A stretch of 60,477 nt of DNA from Acidobacteriota bacterium (GTDB taxonomy: Bacteria > Acidobacteriota > Blastocatellia > RBC074): NCBI GenBank assembly GCA_019639255.1, contig JAHBSF010000029.1, positions 1 to 60,477 on the forward strand, read 5' to 3'. Below are positions 17,581 to 25,700 of this stretch, piece by piece; position 1 is the first letter of the stretch, and every line of letters begins with the position of its first letter. The notes under the pieces are model-generated. The model had not been told where the DNA came from. It did no database searches and worked only from the letters and a program-made list of their open reading frames with translations. Position numbers and translations under genes: made by a program.

Positions 17581-18721
17581 TCACGCCGCCGTCGGCCGAG
17601 CAGACCCTGATCTCCGGCTCTACTCCGCATTCGACCGTATATCTGCTGCGCAGGTAATCGGAGAATGCGTCGACTTTTGCAGTCTCGACCATTGCGACAA
17701 CCGAACCGCCGAAGCCGCCGCCCGTCATCCTCGCGCCGTACACGCCGTTGCAGACCCGCGCCGCCTCTACCAGCAGATCCAGTTCGCGGCAACTGACCTC
17801 GTAATCATCCCTCAGGCTTGCGTGCGATTCGTACATCAGTTGTCCGAAGATTTCCAGATTGCCCGCTTCGAGCGCGCGCGCGGCCGTGTCGGTGCGTTCG
17901 TTTTCCGCGATTACATGGCGGCAGCGGCGATAAACGTGCTCGGGCAGCAGCGTCTGCGCCGCGTCGAGATCGGACATCGTTGCATCGCGCAGCGACGCGA
18001 TTTCCGATCGCTGCGAAGCAAGCAACTCCACGCCGAATTCGCATTCGGCTCGCCGCGCGTTGTATTCGCCGAGCGCGAGATTGTGCCGCACCATCGTATC
18101 GCACACGACTATGCGCGTGCGGTCTGCCGGAATCGGAACGGCGCGGTATTCCAGACTGCGGCAATCTATCAGCAGCGCGTGGCCTGCAATGCCGAAGCAC
18201 GATATGTACTGATCCATAATGCCGCAGCGCGCGCCCCGGTATTCCTGCTCGGCGCGTTGTATGGTCTCGGCCAGATCCACAGGATCTATCATCTCTCCGG
18301 CGACGGAAAGCAGCGCGTAGCCCACGCCTATGCCGAACGCCGCCGATGAACTCAGCCCCGCGCCTACCGGCACTTCGCTTGCAATCAGCAGGTCCGCACC
18401 AGTAATCCTGCGTCCTTCGCGCAGAAAATGCGCCGCAACTCCGCGCACGAGACTCCCCCAGTCGTCGATTACGGGAAGATGCGCGTCTATTTCAAACTCC
18501 ACCGCATGGGGATACGCCTTCGATACGGCGCGTATGCGGTTATCCTCGCGCGGCGCTGCACAAACATATGTGCGCCGGTCTATGGCCATCGGCAAAACGA
18601 GTCCGTCGTTATAGTCCGTATGTTCGCCGATGAGGTTTACTCGCCCCGGGGCGGAGAATATGCGTGGACGGCGTCCGAATCGGGCTTCAAATTCCGCACT
18701 CAATTCCGCTTGATCGATCAT
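17567..18721 (-). CDS. galK: galactokinase
   Basis: 384-residue GHMP kinase that phosphorylates galactose with ATP to galactose-1-phosphate (Leloir pathway). The galactokinase signature GRVNLIGEHTDYNDG is at about 26-40, the ATP-binding loop VPVGAGLSSSAAFG at about 117-130, the catalytic Asp region GIMDQY at about 165-170, and motif 3 GARMTGGGFGGS near 330-342. Length is normal for the family. Its ATG overlaps the stop of the upstream 178-residue gene (ATGA), and a Na+/sugar symporter lies before that, so uptake and first phosphorylation are linked. The last residues (GERstop) are encoded by the family A repeat. Confidence 0.95.
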   Translation of the reverse strand: MIDQAELSAEFEARFGRRPRIFSAPGRVNLIGEHTDYNDGLVLPMAIDRRTYVCAAPREDNRIRAVSKAYPHAVEFEIDAHLPVIDDWGSLVRGVAAHFLREGRRITGADLLIASEVPVGAGLSSSAAFGIGVGYALLSVAGEMIDPVDLAETIQRAEQEYRGARCGIMDQYISCFGIAGHALLIDCRSLEYRAVPIPADRTRIVVCDTMVRHNLALGEYNARRAECEFGVELLASQRSEIASLRDATMSDLDAAQTLLPEHVYRRCRHVIAENERTDTAARALEAGNLEIFGQLMYESHASLRDDYEVSCRELDLLVEAARVCNGVYGARMTGGGFGGSVVAMVETAKVDAFSDYLRSRYTVECGVEPEIRVCSADGGVRGER

Positions 18722-19254
18722 TTCGCTCCCGTTCTAAACCATTCGTCGGCGATCTCGCGCACCTTTGCGCCTTCAAACCGCCCGCGCACGGCGTCGATCG
18801 CTTCCAGTTCGACTGCGCCGCCCCGTTCATAAACGCCGATCCAGTAGGGCAGATAAATTTCACCCACCGCATCGGCGGTAAATCCGTAATTCCTGATCTT
18901 GAAAAAGCCTTTGAGAAATACCATGCGCATGACGCGTTCGCCCAGCCGCGTTCGCAGGGTTTCGACATCCAGATTCACCGGCGCTGCCCGTTGCGTATCG
19001 ATCTTTATTATGCATTCCTCGCCCGGCGCATCGTCGAATTGATACGGATCCAGACTTCCGGTTACGGCGTCCAACGCCAGATGGATCGTCGCCGGTTTGC
19101 GTCCCGACGCCATCACGACGCGAAAGAGATGGAACGGGATGTAAAAATCGAGTACCGCGCGTAATCGCCCGCGCCGCCAGACGCGCAGCGGCTCCCTGAA
19201 TATCCGCACTGCGCGTTCGCGCGAAACATTCGTCCTGAAACTCTCGATGCGCAT
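18718..19254 (-). CDS. conserved protein coupled to galactokinase, unknown function
   Basis: 178-residue soluble, probably cytoplasmic protein with mixed alpha/beta pattern and no signal peptide or membrane helix. I do not recognise a catalytic motif. Features include a basic N-terminus (RTNVSRERAVRIFREPLRVW), the stretch ALDAVTGSLDPYQF, and EIYLPYWIGVYERGG near the end. Its stop overlaps the galK start (ATGA), so the two are made together. It lies 51 bases after the symporter. It could assist galactose metabolism or be an unrelated passenger; this cannot be decided from sequence. Confidence 0.72.
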   Translation of the reverse strand: MRIESFRTNVSRERAVRIFREPLRVWRRGRLRAVLDFYIPFHLFRVVMASGRKPATIHLALDAVTGSLDPYQFDDAPGEECIIKIDTQRAAPVNLDVETLRTRLGERVMRMVFLKGFFKIRNYGFTADAVGEIYLPYWIGVYERGGAVELEAIDAVRGRFEGAKVREIADEWFRTGAK

Positions 19255-19261
19255 CTTTCGC

Positions 19262-19300
19262 TTGTTCAGTTTATTTCCGTATGTTTCGTACTCTCTGTTC
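19262..19300. repeat. half copy of family A repeat
   Basis: TTTATTTCCGTATGTTTCGT and adjoining bases resemble the right arm of family A. It lies between the symporter end and the 178-residue gene. Confidence 0.55.
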
Positions 19301-19305
19301 TTCCC

Positions 19306-20952
19306 TCACGCAAAGTAGATCCACAGCGAAACTACGGTCACGATCAGCAGAAGGGTGAACGCCTGATTGAGGCTTCGCATTCCGGGATTTTCCGTCGCCG
19401 AGGCTGCGGCCTGCGCGCCGGTAGCTTCGTCTTCGTATTCGATCGCATCTCTTACGGTCTGCCAGGTCAATCCACCGACTTTTCTCGCTTCGGGCGCGGG
19501 TGTAGCCAGACTCGCTCCCACGAGCACGGCAACGCAGACGGCAAACATCAGCACGGCGAAGTGCAGAAAATTCATCCCGACATACCAGCCTAAAAAACCT
19601 TCGGGCCGCGCGCCGGCATATGCGACCTCGAGGATGAACCTTGCCGCTCCCAGCAGAAATCCGGTAATCAGCGAAGCCATCGCGCCCACGGCGTTTATCC
19701 GCCGCCAGAAGACGCCGAACAGAAATACGGCTGCAATCGGCGGCGATATGTAAGCCTGCACGCTTTGCAGATAGATCCACAACTGCGAACTGATCCGCCC
19801 CATAAACGGAATCCACGCAAGCCCGAGCGCTACCATAATCACCGTCGCCAGCCGGCCTGTAAAAACCAGCTCCCGCTCAGAAGCCGCGGGCTTGAATTTC
19901 CGGTAAAAATCCATCGTGAAGATGGTCGAACTCGAATTGAATACCGAAGCCAGGCTCGACATCAGCGCCGCAAGCATCGCCGCTATGAGCACTCCCTGCA
20001 ATCCGGGCGGCATCAATCGCACGACCATGACGGGGAATGCGGAGTTGGAATCCGCTTCCATCTCCTCGGGAAAAAGCGCACGCGCCGTCATCCCCGGCAC
20101 TATCAGCATAAACACCGGCAGAATTTTCAGGAATCCGGCCAGCACCGTTCCGGCGCGCGCATGCCCCATGTCCTTCGCTGCAAGCACTCGCTGCACGATC
20201 ACTTGATCCGTGCACCAGTACCATATGCCGAGTATCGGTGCGCCGAAAAATATCCCCGTCCACGGAAAATTGCCGTCCGAGGGCGGCTTCATCATGTGAA
20301 AAAAATCAGCCGGCGTCTGCGCGCGCAACCCTTCCCATCCGCCCACTTCGCCGAGCCCTATGAAGGCAAGCGCAAGCGCGCCCGCCACGAGTATCACGGT
20401 CTGTATGACTTCGGTATAAATCACGGCCGCAAGTCCGCCGGCTACGGTGTAGACGCCGGTTGCAATGACCAGCGCAATCGAGCTTTGCCACATGCCCCAG
20501 CCCAGCACGGTTTTCAGTACTATCGCTCCGGCGAAGATGGCCACTGCAATTTTGGTAAATACATAGGCTACGAGCGAGATGCTGGCAAGGTAGGTCCGGC
20601 AGGCGCCGCTGTAGCGGCGTTCGAGAAATTCGGGCATCGTGTAGACGTTCGAGCGCAGATAGAAAGGCACAAACACCCAGCCCAGCATCAGTACGATAAT
20701 GGATGCCAGCCATTCAAAGTGTCCCGCAGCCATTCCGGTAGCGGCGCCCGAGCCTGCAAGCCCGATGAAATGTTCGCTTCCGATGTTGGATGAAAACAGC
20801 GACGCGCCTATGGCCCACCACGCCACGTCGCGCCCGGCCAGAAAATACTCGGTCGAGTTGCGCTCCCTGCGCGCGAAATACCAGCCTATCCCGAATACGA
20901 TCAGGAAGTATGCGGCCAGCACCGCGTAGTCGATCCATATCAGTTGCGCCAT
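19306..20952 (-). CDS. sodium/solute symporter (SSS family), probably galactose or glucose
   Basis: 548-residue integral membrane protein with about 13-14 hydrophobic segments, of the sodium:solute symporter (SGLT) family. Typical stretches are the N-terminal YFARRERNSTEYFLAGRD, the helix WWAIGASLFSSNIGSEHFIG and VYTVAGGLAAVIYTEVIQT. The vSGLT-like segment WYWCTDQVIVQRVLAAKD places it near sugar transporters. It is the first gene of the galactose cassette (symporter, unknown 178-residue protein, galK), so galactose is the best substrate guess. The C-terminal 60 residues form an extra helix after a polar loop. Confidence 0.88.
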   Translation of the reverse strand: MAQLIWIDYAVLAAYFLIVFGIGWYFARRERNSTEYFLAGRDVAWWAIGASLFSSNIGSEHFIGLAGSGAATGMAAGHFEWLASIIVLMLGWVFVPFYLRSNVYTMPEFLERRYSGACRTYLASISLVAYVFTKIAVAIFAGAIVLKTVLGWGMWQSSIALVIATGVYTVAGGLAAVIYTEVIQTVILVAGALALAFIGLGEVGGWEGLRAQTPADFFHMMKPPSDGNFPWTGIFFGAPILGIWYWCTDQVIVQRVLAAKDMGHARAGTVLAGFLKILPVFMLIVPGMTARALFPEEMEADSNSAFPVMVVRLMPPGLQGVLIAAMLAALMSSLASVFNSSSTIFTMDFYRKFKPAASERELVFTGRLATVIMVALGLAWIPFMGRISSQLWIYLQSVQAYISPPIAAVFLFGVFWRRINAVGAMASLITGFLLGAARFILEVAYAGARPEGFLGWYVGMNFLHFAVLMFAVCVAVLVGASLATPAPEARKVGGLTWQTVRDAIEYEDEATGAQAAASATENPGMRSLNQAFTLLLIVTVVSLWIYFA

Positions 20953-20963
20953 TTCCGCCTCCC

Positions 20964-21105
20964 GGGAAGAAGAAGAAAGTGCCGAGTGCTGAGTGCAATT
21001 TGGAACTGAAGAACTTCAGTACAGAGTATCTGTAAATAAAGTTCCTGATTTCCTGTTTGCACTCAGCACTCAGCACTCAGCACTCAGCACTTTCTTCTTC
21101 TTCCC
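20964..21105. repeat. family C palindrome
   Basis: Left arm GGGAAGAAGAAGAAAGTGC plus GTGCTGA units, right arm CACTCAGCACTCAGCACT units ending in TTTCTTCTTCTTCCC. The central bases (TTTGGAACTGAAGAACTTCA onward) are nearly shared with the copy at 56464-56592. It lies in the divergent gap between the symporter and the sensor kinase. Confidence 0.85.
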
Positions 21106-21184
21106 AATGCTTCTCGGTTATTCGGATGGACCGGATGGTCGCGTCATAATAACCGCGCCGGTATGGAGCGGCAAGCGCCTGTTC

Positions 21185-21263
21185 GGGAAGAAAAGGGCAC
21201 GGACTACGCGGAAAGCAGAGGCGTCTTTCCGCGTCGTCCGTCTTTTTTCGTGTGTTCCGCGGT
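21185..21263. repeat. family B palindrome
   Basis: Inverted repeat around CTACGCGGAAAGCAGAGGCG and TCTTTCCGCGTCGTCCGTC. It is about 60 bases upstream of the sensor kinase start. Confidence 0.7.
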
Positions 21264-21322
21264 TGAATAAATTGAGAGTTTCGGCAAAGCTGCGCTAATA
21301 TCCCGGCCGGTAACCATACCAG

Positions 21323-24300
21323 ATGAACGGAACCGGACTCAGAATCCGCAGCCTTGCACTTCTGTCGGCATTCATTCTGCTGACGGCAATAGGCGGAAAT
21401 CTACCTGCCTCGGCCCAGATCGAGTTCGATCATCTGACGGTCGATCAGGGATTGCCGCAGAATAACATCAACGCCATCCTGCAAACCCGCGACGGCTATA
21501 TATGGTTTGCCACCAACGGCGGATTGGGGCGTTTTGACGGAGCAAAATTCAGGATCTTCAATCGCGGCAATACGCCGCAGATGATGCATACGCGGCTCTA
21601 TGCGCTCTACGAAGATCGTGAAGGGGCGCTGTGGATAGGGGGCGGCGACGGCCTGCTGATGCGGTATCGTCGCGGTTCGTTCGAATCATTCAGCATCAGG
21701 GACTGGCCCGATGAAACCGATGTGACCCGCATTTCCGAGGACGCAGACGGGTACTTATGGCTGACCGCCGACCGTTCGGTCATTGCGAGGTGGCGGGCCG
21801 GTGAGAGTAAACTTTATAGTCCGAAAGATTTTCTCCCCGGCCGGATCACGGTTTCCGATGTGCGCAGCCAGCACTGGTGGTCGGTCGATGATAACGGGGT
21901 ACACCTGCTGATAAATGGCCGGTTTCAGACCTGGACGCTCGAGGATGGTCTGCCAACTCTCAAAATCGTATCCGTGCAACCCGATCATACAGGTACGATC
22001 TGGATGATATCGGAGGCGGGGCTGATCCGGATAACAGACGGCGACCTCAAGGTTATTACTGAAGAAGACGGAATGCGCCCGAAAGCGATCCACGGCCACT
22101 ACTGGGGTGCTCGGCGCGGCGATATCTGGATAACAAACGATTCCTGGCGACTGCTGCGGGGCGGTCGATTGACGGAGTTTCCGGCATTGGCGGGTTTCGG
22201 CGCAACCTTGTACGAGGATCGTGAGGGAACCCTGTGGCTGGGCGCCGTGAACGGACTCGCACGCATTCGTGAATCCCGCATTTCCAACTTCGGCCTCCGT
22301 GACGGGCTTCGGTCAAACCTGATCTACTCCATCATGGAAGATCGCACCGGTGATATCTGGTTCGGATCGTGGGGCGGCGGCGTCTTTCGCCGCCACAACG
22401 GTACCATCATTCAGTACCAATCCGGAACTCATCCGGCGATGGCGTCCGGGCGTGTTACTTCGCTGTATGAAGACCGCGCCGGGAGAATATGGATTGCAAC
22501 CGACGGCGGAGTAAGCAGGTTTGAGAACGGAACTGTAGAGCGTATTTACGGCCCTCCGGAACTGGGTGAAACGTGGGCGATATGGGAGGATGGCGCCGGC
22601 AATTTCTGGTTCGGAACTACGACGGGACTCCTCAGATACAACGCCGGAGGCTGGCGGTTATACACAAACAAAGACGGACTGCCTCACGACCGCATCAACG
22701 CCATTATTGAAACCCGCGACGGCGCACTCTGGTTCGGCGCCGAAGAAGGCGCGGCCATATGGCGCGACGGCAGGTTTACTGCATATACCCCGGCCTACGG
22801 TCTGGCGAGCGGGCAGATACGGTGTTTGTATGAAGACTCGGACGGCGCACTCTGGATAGGGAGCTACGACGGCGGACTGACCCGGTTCAAGGATGGACGC
22901 CTGACGCGATTCACGACGAAGGAAGGACTGTACGACAACGGCGTCTTTCGGATACTCGAGGATGATCGCGGATATTTCTGGATCAGTTGCAATCGCGGTA
23001 TCTACCGCGTCAGCAGGGCCCTGCTCAACGATTTCGCCGAGGGCCGAGTGCGTTCAGTTACATCTACGTATTTCGGCAGGCAGGACGGGATGCTGAGTGT
23101 CGAGTGCAACGGAGGGCGACAGCCGTCGGGATGGAAGATGCGCGACGGGCGATTGTGGTTTCCGACGATGGCCGGAGCCGCGATCATCGATCCGGCGAAG
23201 TTTCCGATCAACACCCTGCCGCCGGGAGTCGAAATCGAGGAGTGTCAAGTCAATCAAGGCGATGTGGACTTCAGCAACGGATTGACGCTTGAGCCGGGGC
23301 AGGATTATCTGGAGATCGATTACACCGGAATCAGTTTTATCAAGAACGAGCAAATCAGATTCAGATACAGGTTGCACGGGTGGGATAAGGACTGGGTAGA
23401 AGCCGGAGGGCGCAGGACGGCTTATTACAACCACGTTGCGCCGGGCGAGTATACGTTCACGGTGCTGGCGGCCAACAGCGACGGGGTCTGGAACACCGAA
23501 GGGCGAAGTCTTCGTATTGTCGTCAAACCGCCGTTCTGGAGAACGTGGTGGTTTTTGACGTTGATATGCCTGGGCGGGGGGATGCTGGGCGCAGGCGCTT
23601 ATAGCCGTCGCATCATGCGTATAAGGAAGCGTCAGATGGAGCAGGATGCATTTTCGCGTCAATTGATCGAATCGCAGGAGCACGAGCGTGCGCGCTTCGC
23701 CTCTGAATTGCACGACGGTCTGAATCAGAATCTGCTGGTGATAAAGAATCGTACATTGATGGGCGAACAGGCGGCCGGCGATCCTGATGCCGTTCGAATG
23801 CAGTTTGCCGAAATTCGCGAGACCGCAACTCAGGCGCTTGCCGAATCACGCGGAATTGCATACGACCTGCGGCCCGAGCGCCTGGATTCGGAAGGTCTGT
23901 CTGCTACGATTGCGACGATGATCGACAGGGTTTCAGCTTCTTCAGGGATAAGTTTCTCAACCGATCTGGCGGATGTTCGGGACATGCTTGCGCCGGAAGC
24001 CGTCAGCAGCCTGTATCGCATTTCGCAGGAGTGCGTCAACAACATCATCCATCACTCGGAAGCTTCGTCGGCGCATATCAGGGTAGCCTGCGACGAGCGC
24101 GCCGTTTATCTGACGGTCGCGGACAACGGGCGGGGCTTCGATCCCAGAGCCGTTACACACAGCTTCGGCCTTACCGGCATCGCCAAGAGAGTGCACCTGC
24201 TTGGAGGTGAGTTGTCCATCGACGCCGCGCCGGAGAGTGGTGTAACCATACGGATCGCAGTCAACCGTATCGATGGCGTTGCTCGTCAGCCGCACACGAA

Positions 24301-24334
24301 GAAGGACAGGAAAAAATGGCTGAAATTGAAATAG
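21323..24334 (+). CDS. Reg_prop/Y_Y_Y sensor histidine kinase (HisKA_3 type)
   Basis: 1003-residue membrane sensor kinase. Signal peptide or first helix at 1-31. A periplasmic region (about 35-620) is made of two-component-regulator propeller repeats with the pattern LYEDREGxLWIG. The Y_Y_Y domain follows (about 650-735, FRYRLHGWDKDWVEAG), then one membrane helix (about 745-770). The cytoplasmic HisKA_3 dimerisation domain has phospho-acceptor H797 in ASELHDGLNQN, and a HATPase_c domain lies at about 890-985 (NNIIHHSEAS, DNGRGFDP). It resembles hybrid sensors of polysaccharide use but lacks a fused receiver. The next gene, overlapping by 19 bases, is its NarL-type partner. Confidence 0.92.
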   Translation: MNGTGLRIRSLALLSAFILLTAIGGNLPASAQIEFDHLTVDQGLPQNNINAILQTRDGYIWFATNGGLGRFDGAKFRIFNRGNTPQMMHTRLYALYEDREGALWIGGGDGLLMRYRRGSFESFSIRDWPDETDVTRISEDADGYLWLTADRSVIARWRAGESKLYSPKDFLPGRITVSDVRSQHWWSVDDNGVHLLINGRFQTWTLEDGLPTLKIVSVQPDHTGTIWMISEAGLIRITDGDLKVITEEDGMRPKAIHGHYWGARRGDIWITNDSWRLLRGGRLTEFPALAGFGATLYEDREGTLWLGAVNGLARIRESRISNFGLRDGLRSNLIYSIMEDRTGDIWFGSWGGGVFRRHNGTIIQYQSGTHPAMASGRVTSLYEDRAGRIWIATDGGVSRFENGTVERIYGPPELGETWAIWEDGAGNFWFGTTTGLLRYNAGGWRLYTNKDGLPHDRINAIIETRDGALWFGAEEGAAIWRDGRFTAYTPAYGLASGQIRCLYEDSDGALWIGSYDGGLTRFKDGRLTRFTTKEGLYDNGVFRILEDDRGYFWISCNRGIYRVSRALLNDFAEGRVRSVTSTYFGRQDGMLSVECNGGRQPSGWKMRDGRLWFPTMAGAAIIDPAKFPINTLPPGVEIEECQVNQGDVDFSNGLTLEPGQDYLEIDYTGISFIKNEQIRFRYRLHGWDKDWVEAGGRRTAYYNHVAPGEYTFTVLAANSDGVWNTEGRSLRIVVKPPFWRTWWFLTLICLGGGMLGAGAYSRRIMRIRKRQMEQDAFSRQLIESQEHERARFASELHDGLNQNLLVIKNRTLMGEQAAGDPDAVRMQFAEIRETATQALAESRGIAYDLRPERLDSEGLSATIATMIDRVSASSGISFSTDLADVRDMLAPEAVSSLYRISQECVNNIIHHSEASSAHIRVACDERAVYLTVADNGRGFDPRAVTHSFGLTGIAKRVHLLGGELSIDAAPESGVTIRIAVNRIDGVARQPHTKKDRKKWLKLK

Positions 24335-24966
24335 TGATCGCCGAGAATGCCCCGATTTATCTCGTAGGACTGAAACAGGTAATCGAGAGCGATCCGCAGA
24401 TCAGAATCGTTGCCGAGGCAAAAGACGGCAGCGAAGCACTCAGATACTTGCGCGTATTGCGTCCGCACGTAGCTCTTTTCGACGTGAAGATGAAACCGAT
24501 GGACGGCTTCGAGGCGGCTCGCTCTGTCCGCGAGGAGCGATTGCCTACAAAAATCATCTTTCTGACGCAATGCGATGAAGAACCGCACTTCAACCGGGCG
24601 CTCGATCTCGGAGCAAAGGGCTATCTGCTGAAGGACACCGCCTACATCGAAGTGGTGAAAAGTATTCGTGCGGTCGCCGCAGGCGAGTATTACGTTAGTT
24701 CCGAGATGACTACTTTCCTCATCAACCGCAACCAGAGCAGGCAGCGCGCCGCCGAGGATTCCTCGATACTGCACGGGCTTTCCCCGACCGACCGCCGCAT
24801 ACTTGTGATGCTGTCCGAATTCAAGACAAACGATGAGATAGCCGATGCACTTTGCATAAGCCGGCGCACGGTCGAGCACCACCGCGAGCAGATCTGCCAG
24901 CGTTTGAACCTGCGCGGACATCACGCCTTGCTTCAGTTCGCCGTAGCGCATCGTTCCGAACTCTGA
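24316..24966 (+). CDS. NarL/FixJ-type response regulator
   Basis: 216-residue DNA-binding regulator. The receiver domain (about 3-125) has the phospho-acceptor Asp in ALFD56VKMKPMDG, the switch Thr in FLTQCDE and Lys in YLLKD. The LuxR-type helix-turn-helix (about 150-212) has LSPTDRRILVMLSEFKTNDE and SRRTVEHHREQIC. It overlaps the kinase gene by 19 bases, so the two are co-translated and form a pair. Its targets are unknown; the nearby receiver and protease genes with the hairpin array at 25161-25209 are candidates. Confidence 0.92.
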   Translation: MAEIEIVIAENAPIYLVGLKQVIESDPQIRIVAEAKDGSEALRYLRVLRPHVALFDVKMKPMDGFEAARSVREERLPTKIIFLTQCDEEPHFNRALDLGAKGYLLKDTAYIEVVKSIRAVAAGEYYVSSEMTTFLINRNQSRQRAAEDSSILHGLSPTDRRILVMLSEFKTNDEIADALCISRRTVEHHREQICQRLNLRGHHALLQFAVAHRSEL

Positions 24967-24977
24967 CCGCATACCTG

Positions 24978-25132
24978 ATCCAAACCACACGGCATTGGGG
25001 CAAAAAAGAGAGATAACGGAACAAACGAAATAAGACGGAAACCACGGAAATATTCACCTATTCCGTAATTTTCGTTTTATTTCGTTTGTTCCGTTATCTC
25101 TCTTTTTTGCCCCAATGCCGTGTGGTTTGGAT
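24978..25132. repeat. very long family A palindrome
   Basis: The whole 155 bases fold on themselves. The outer arms extend well beyond the family A core, through GCATTGGGGCAAAAAAGAGA. It follows the response regulator and would make a strong hairpin with a T-run, so it may terminate the kinase-regulator transcript. A related outer part (AGGGCAAAAAAGAGAGATAA) is present at 33111. Confidence 0.88.
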
Positions 25133-25160
25133 TAGCGCCGCGTCGGCTGCATGTTCCGGA

Positions 25161-25209
25161 GTAGAACTACCCTGTTGAAAAGGGTAGTTCTACCCGGGCA
25201 AACAGGGTA
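25161..25209. promoter_or_regulatory. array of GGGTAG/CTACCC half-sites, candidate operator
   Basis: A perfect 13-bp inverted repeat (GTAGAACTACCCT and complement, 6-base loop, 25161-25192) is followed by another CCC and a further AGGGTAG at 25203-25209. Four half-sites lie within 50 bases, about 80-130 bases before the receiver gene. This is suggestive of a binding site for a dimeric regulator such as the NarL-type protein encoded just upstream. Confidence 0.5.
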
Positions 25210-25287
25210 GATATACGGATCCTCGCGTCTAGGCAGACAGTGCATAATGCAGCGTCTTGCAACATCGATGAATTGGAAAGGCGCGTT

Positions 25288-25638
25288 GTGCCCCACAGGT
25301 TGCTGATTGTCGAAGACCACGCCGCGATGCGCCGATTGATCATCAATATGGTGCAGGATATGGCGACCGAAGTCGTCGAGTGCAGCGACGGCGGAAAAGC
25401 GTTCTCAGCCTATTCGGCCTGTCGTCCCGACTGGGTATTTATGGACATAAAGCTGCCGGATGTGGACGGCATTACGGCAACCAGACGGATCACGCAGGCC
25501 TGGCCCGAAGCCAGAGTAGTTATCGTAACCGAACGCAACGAAGCAGGGATGCGGGAAGCGGCGCAGCGTGCCGGCGCGTGCGGTTACGTGCTCAAGGAAA
25601 ATCTCAGCGAAATACGGCGAATTCTCGGAAACGGTTGA
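25288..25638 (+). CDS. single-domain response regulator (CheY-like receiver)
   Basis: 116-residue receiver without an output domain. The acidic pair is in LIVEDH, the phospho-acceptor D53 in FMDIKLPDVDG, the Thr in VIVTERN and the Lys in GYVLKEN. The chosen start is a GTG with GAAAGG six bases upstream; an ATG at 25240 would add 16 residues but has a weaker ribosome site. It stands between the kinase/regulator pair and the giant protease gene. It probably passes or competes for phosphate, but its partner is not known. Confidence 0.82.
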   Translation: MPHRLLIVEDHAAMRRLIINMVQDMATEVVECSDGGKAFSAYSACRPDWVFMDIKLPDVDGITATRRITQAWPEARVVIVTERNEAGMREAAQRAGACGYVLKENLSEIRRILGNG

Positions 25639-25700
25639 TGCCGCCTCATTCCGGATCACGACCGGATCACGGCAGGCTGCAACAGGAGACAAGGAGCAAC

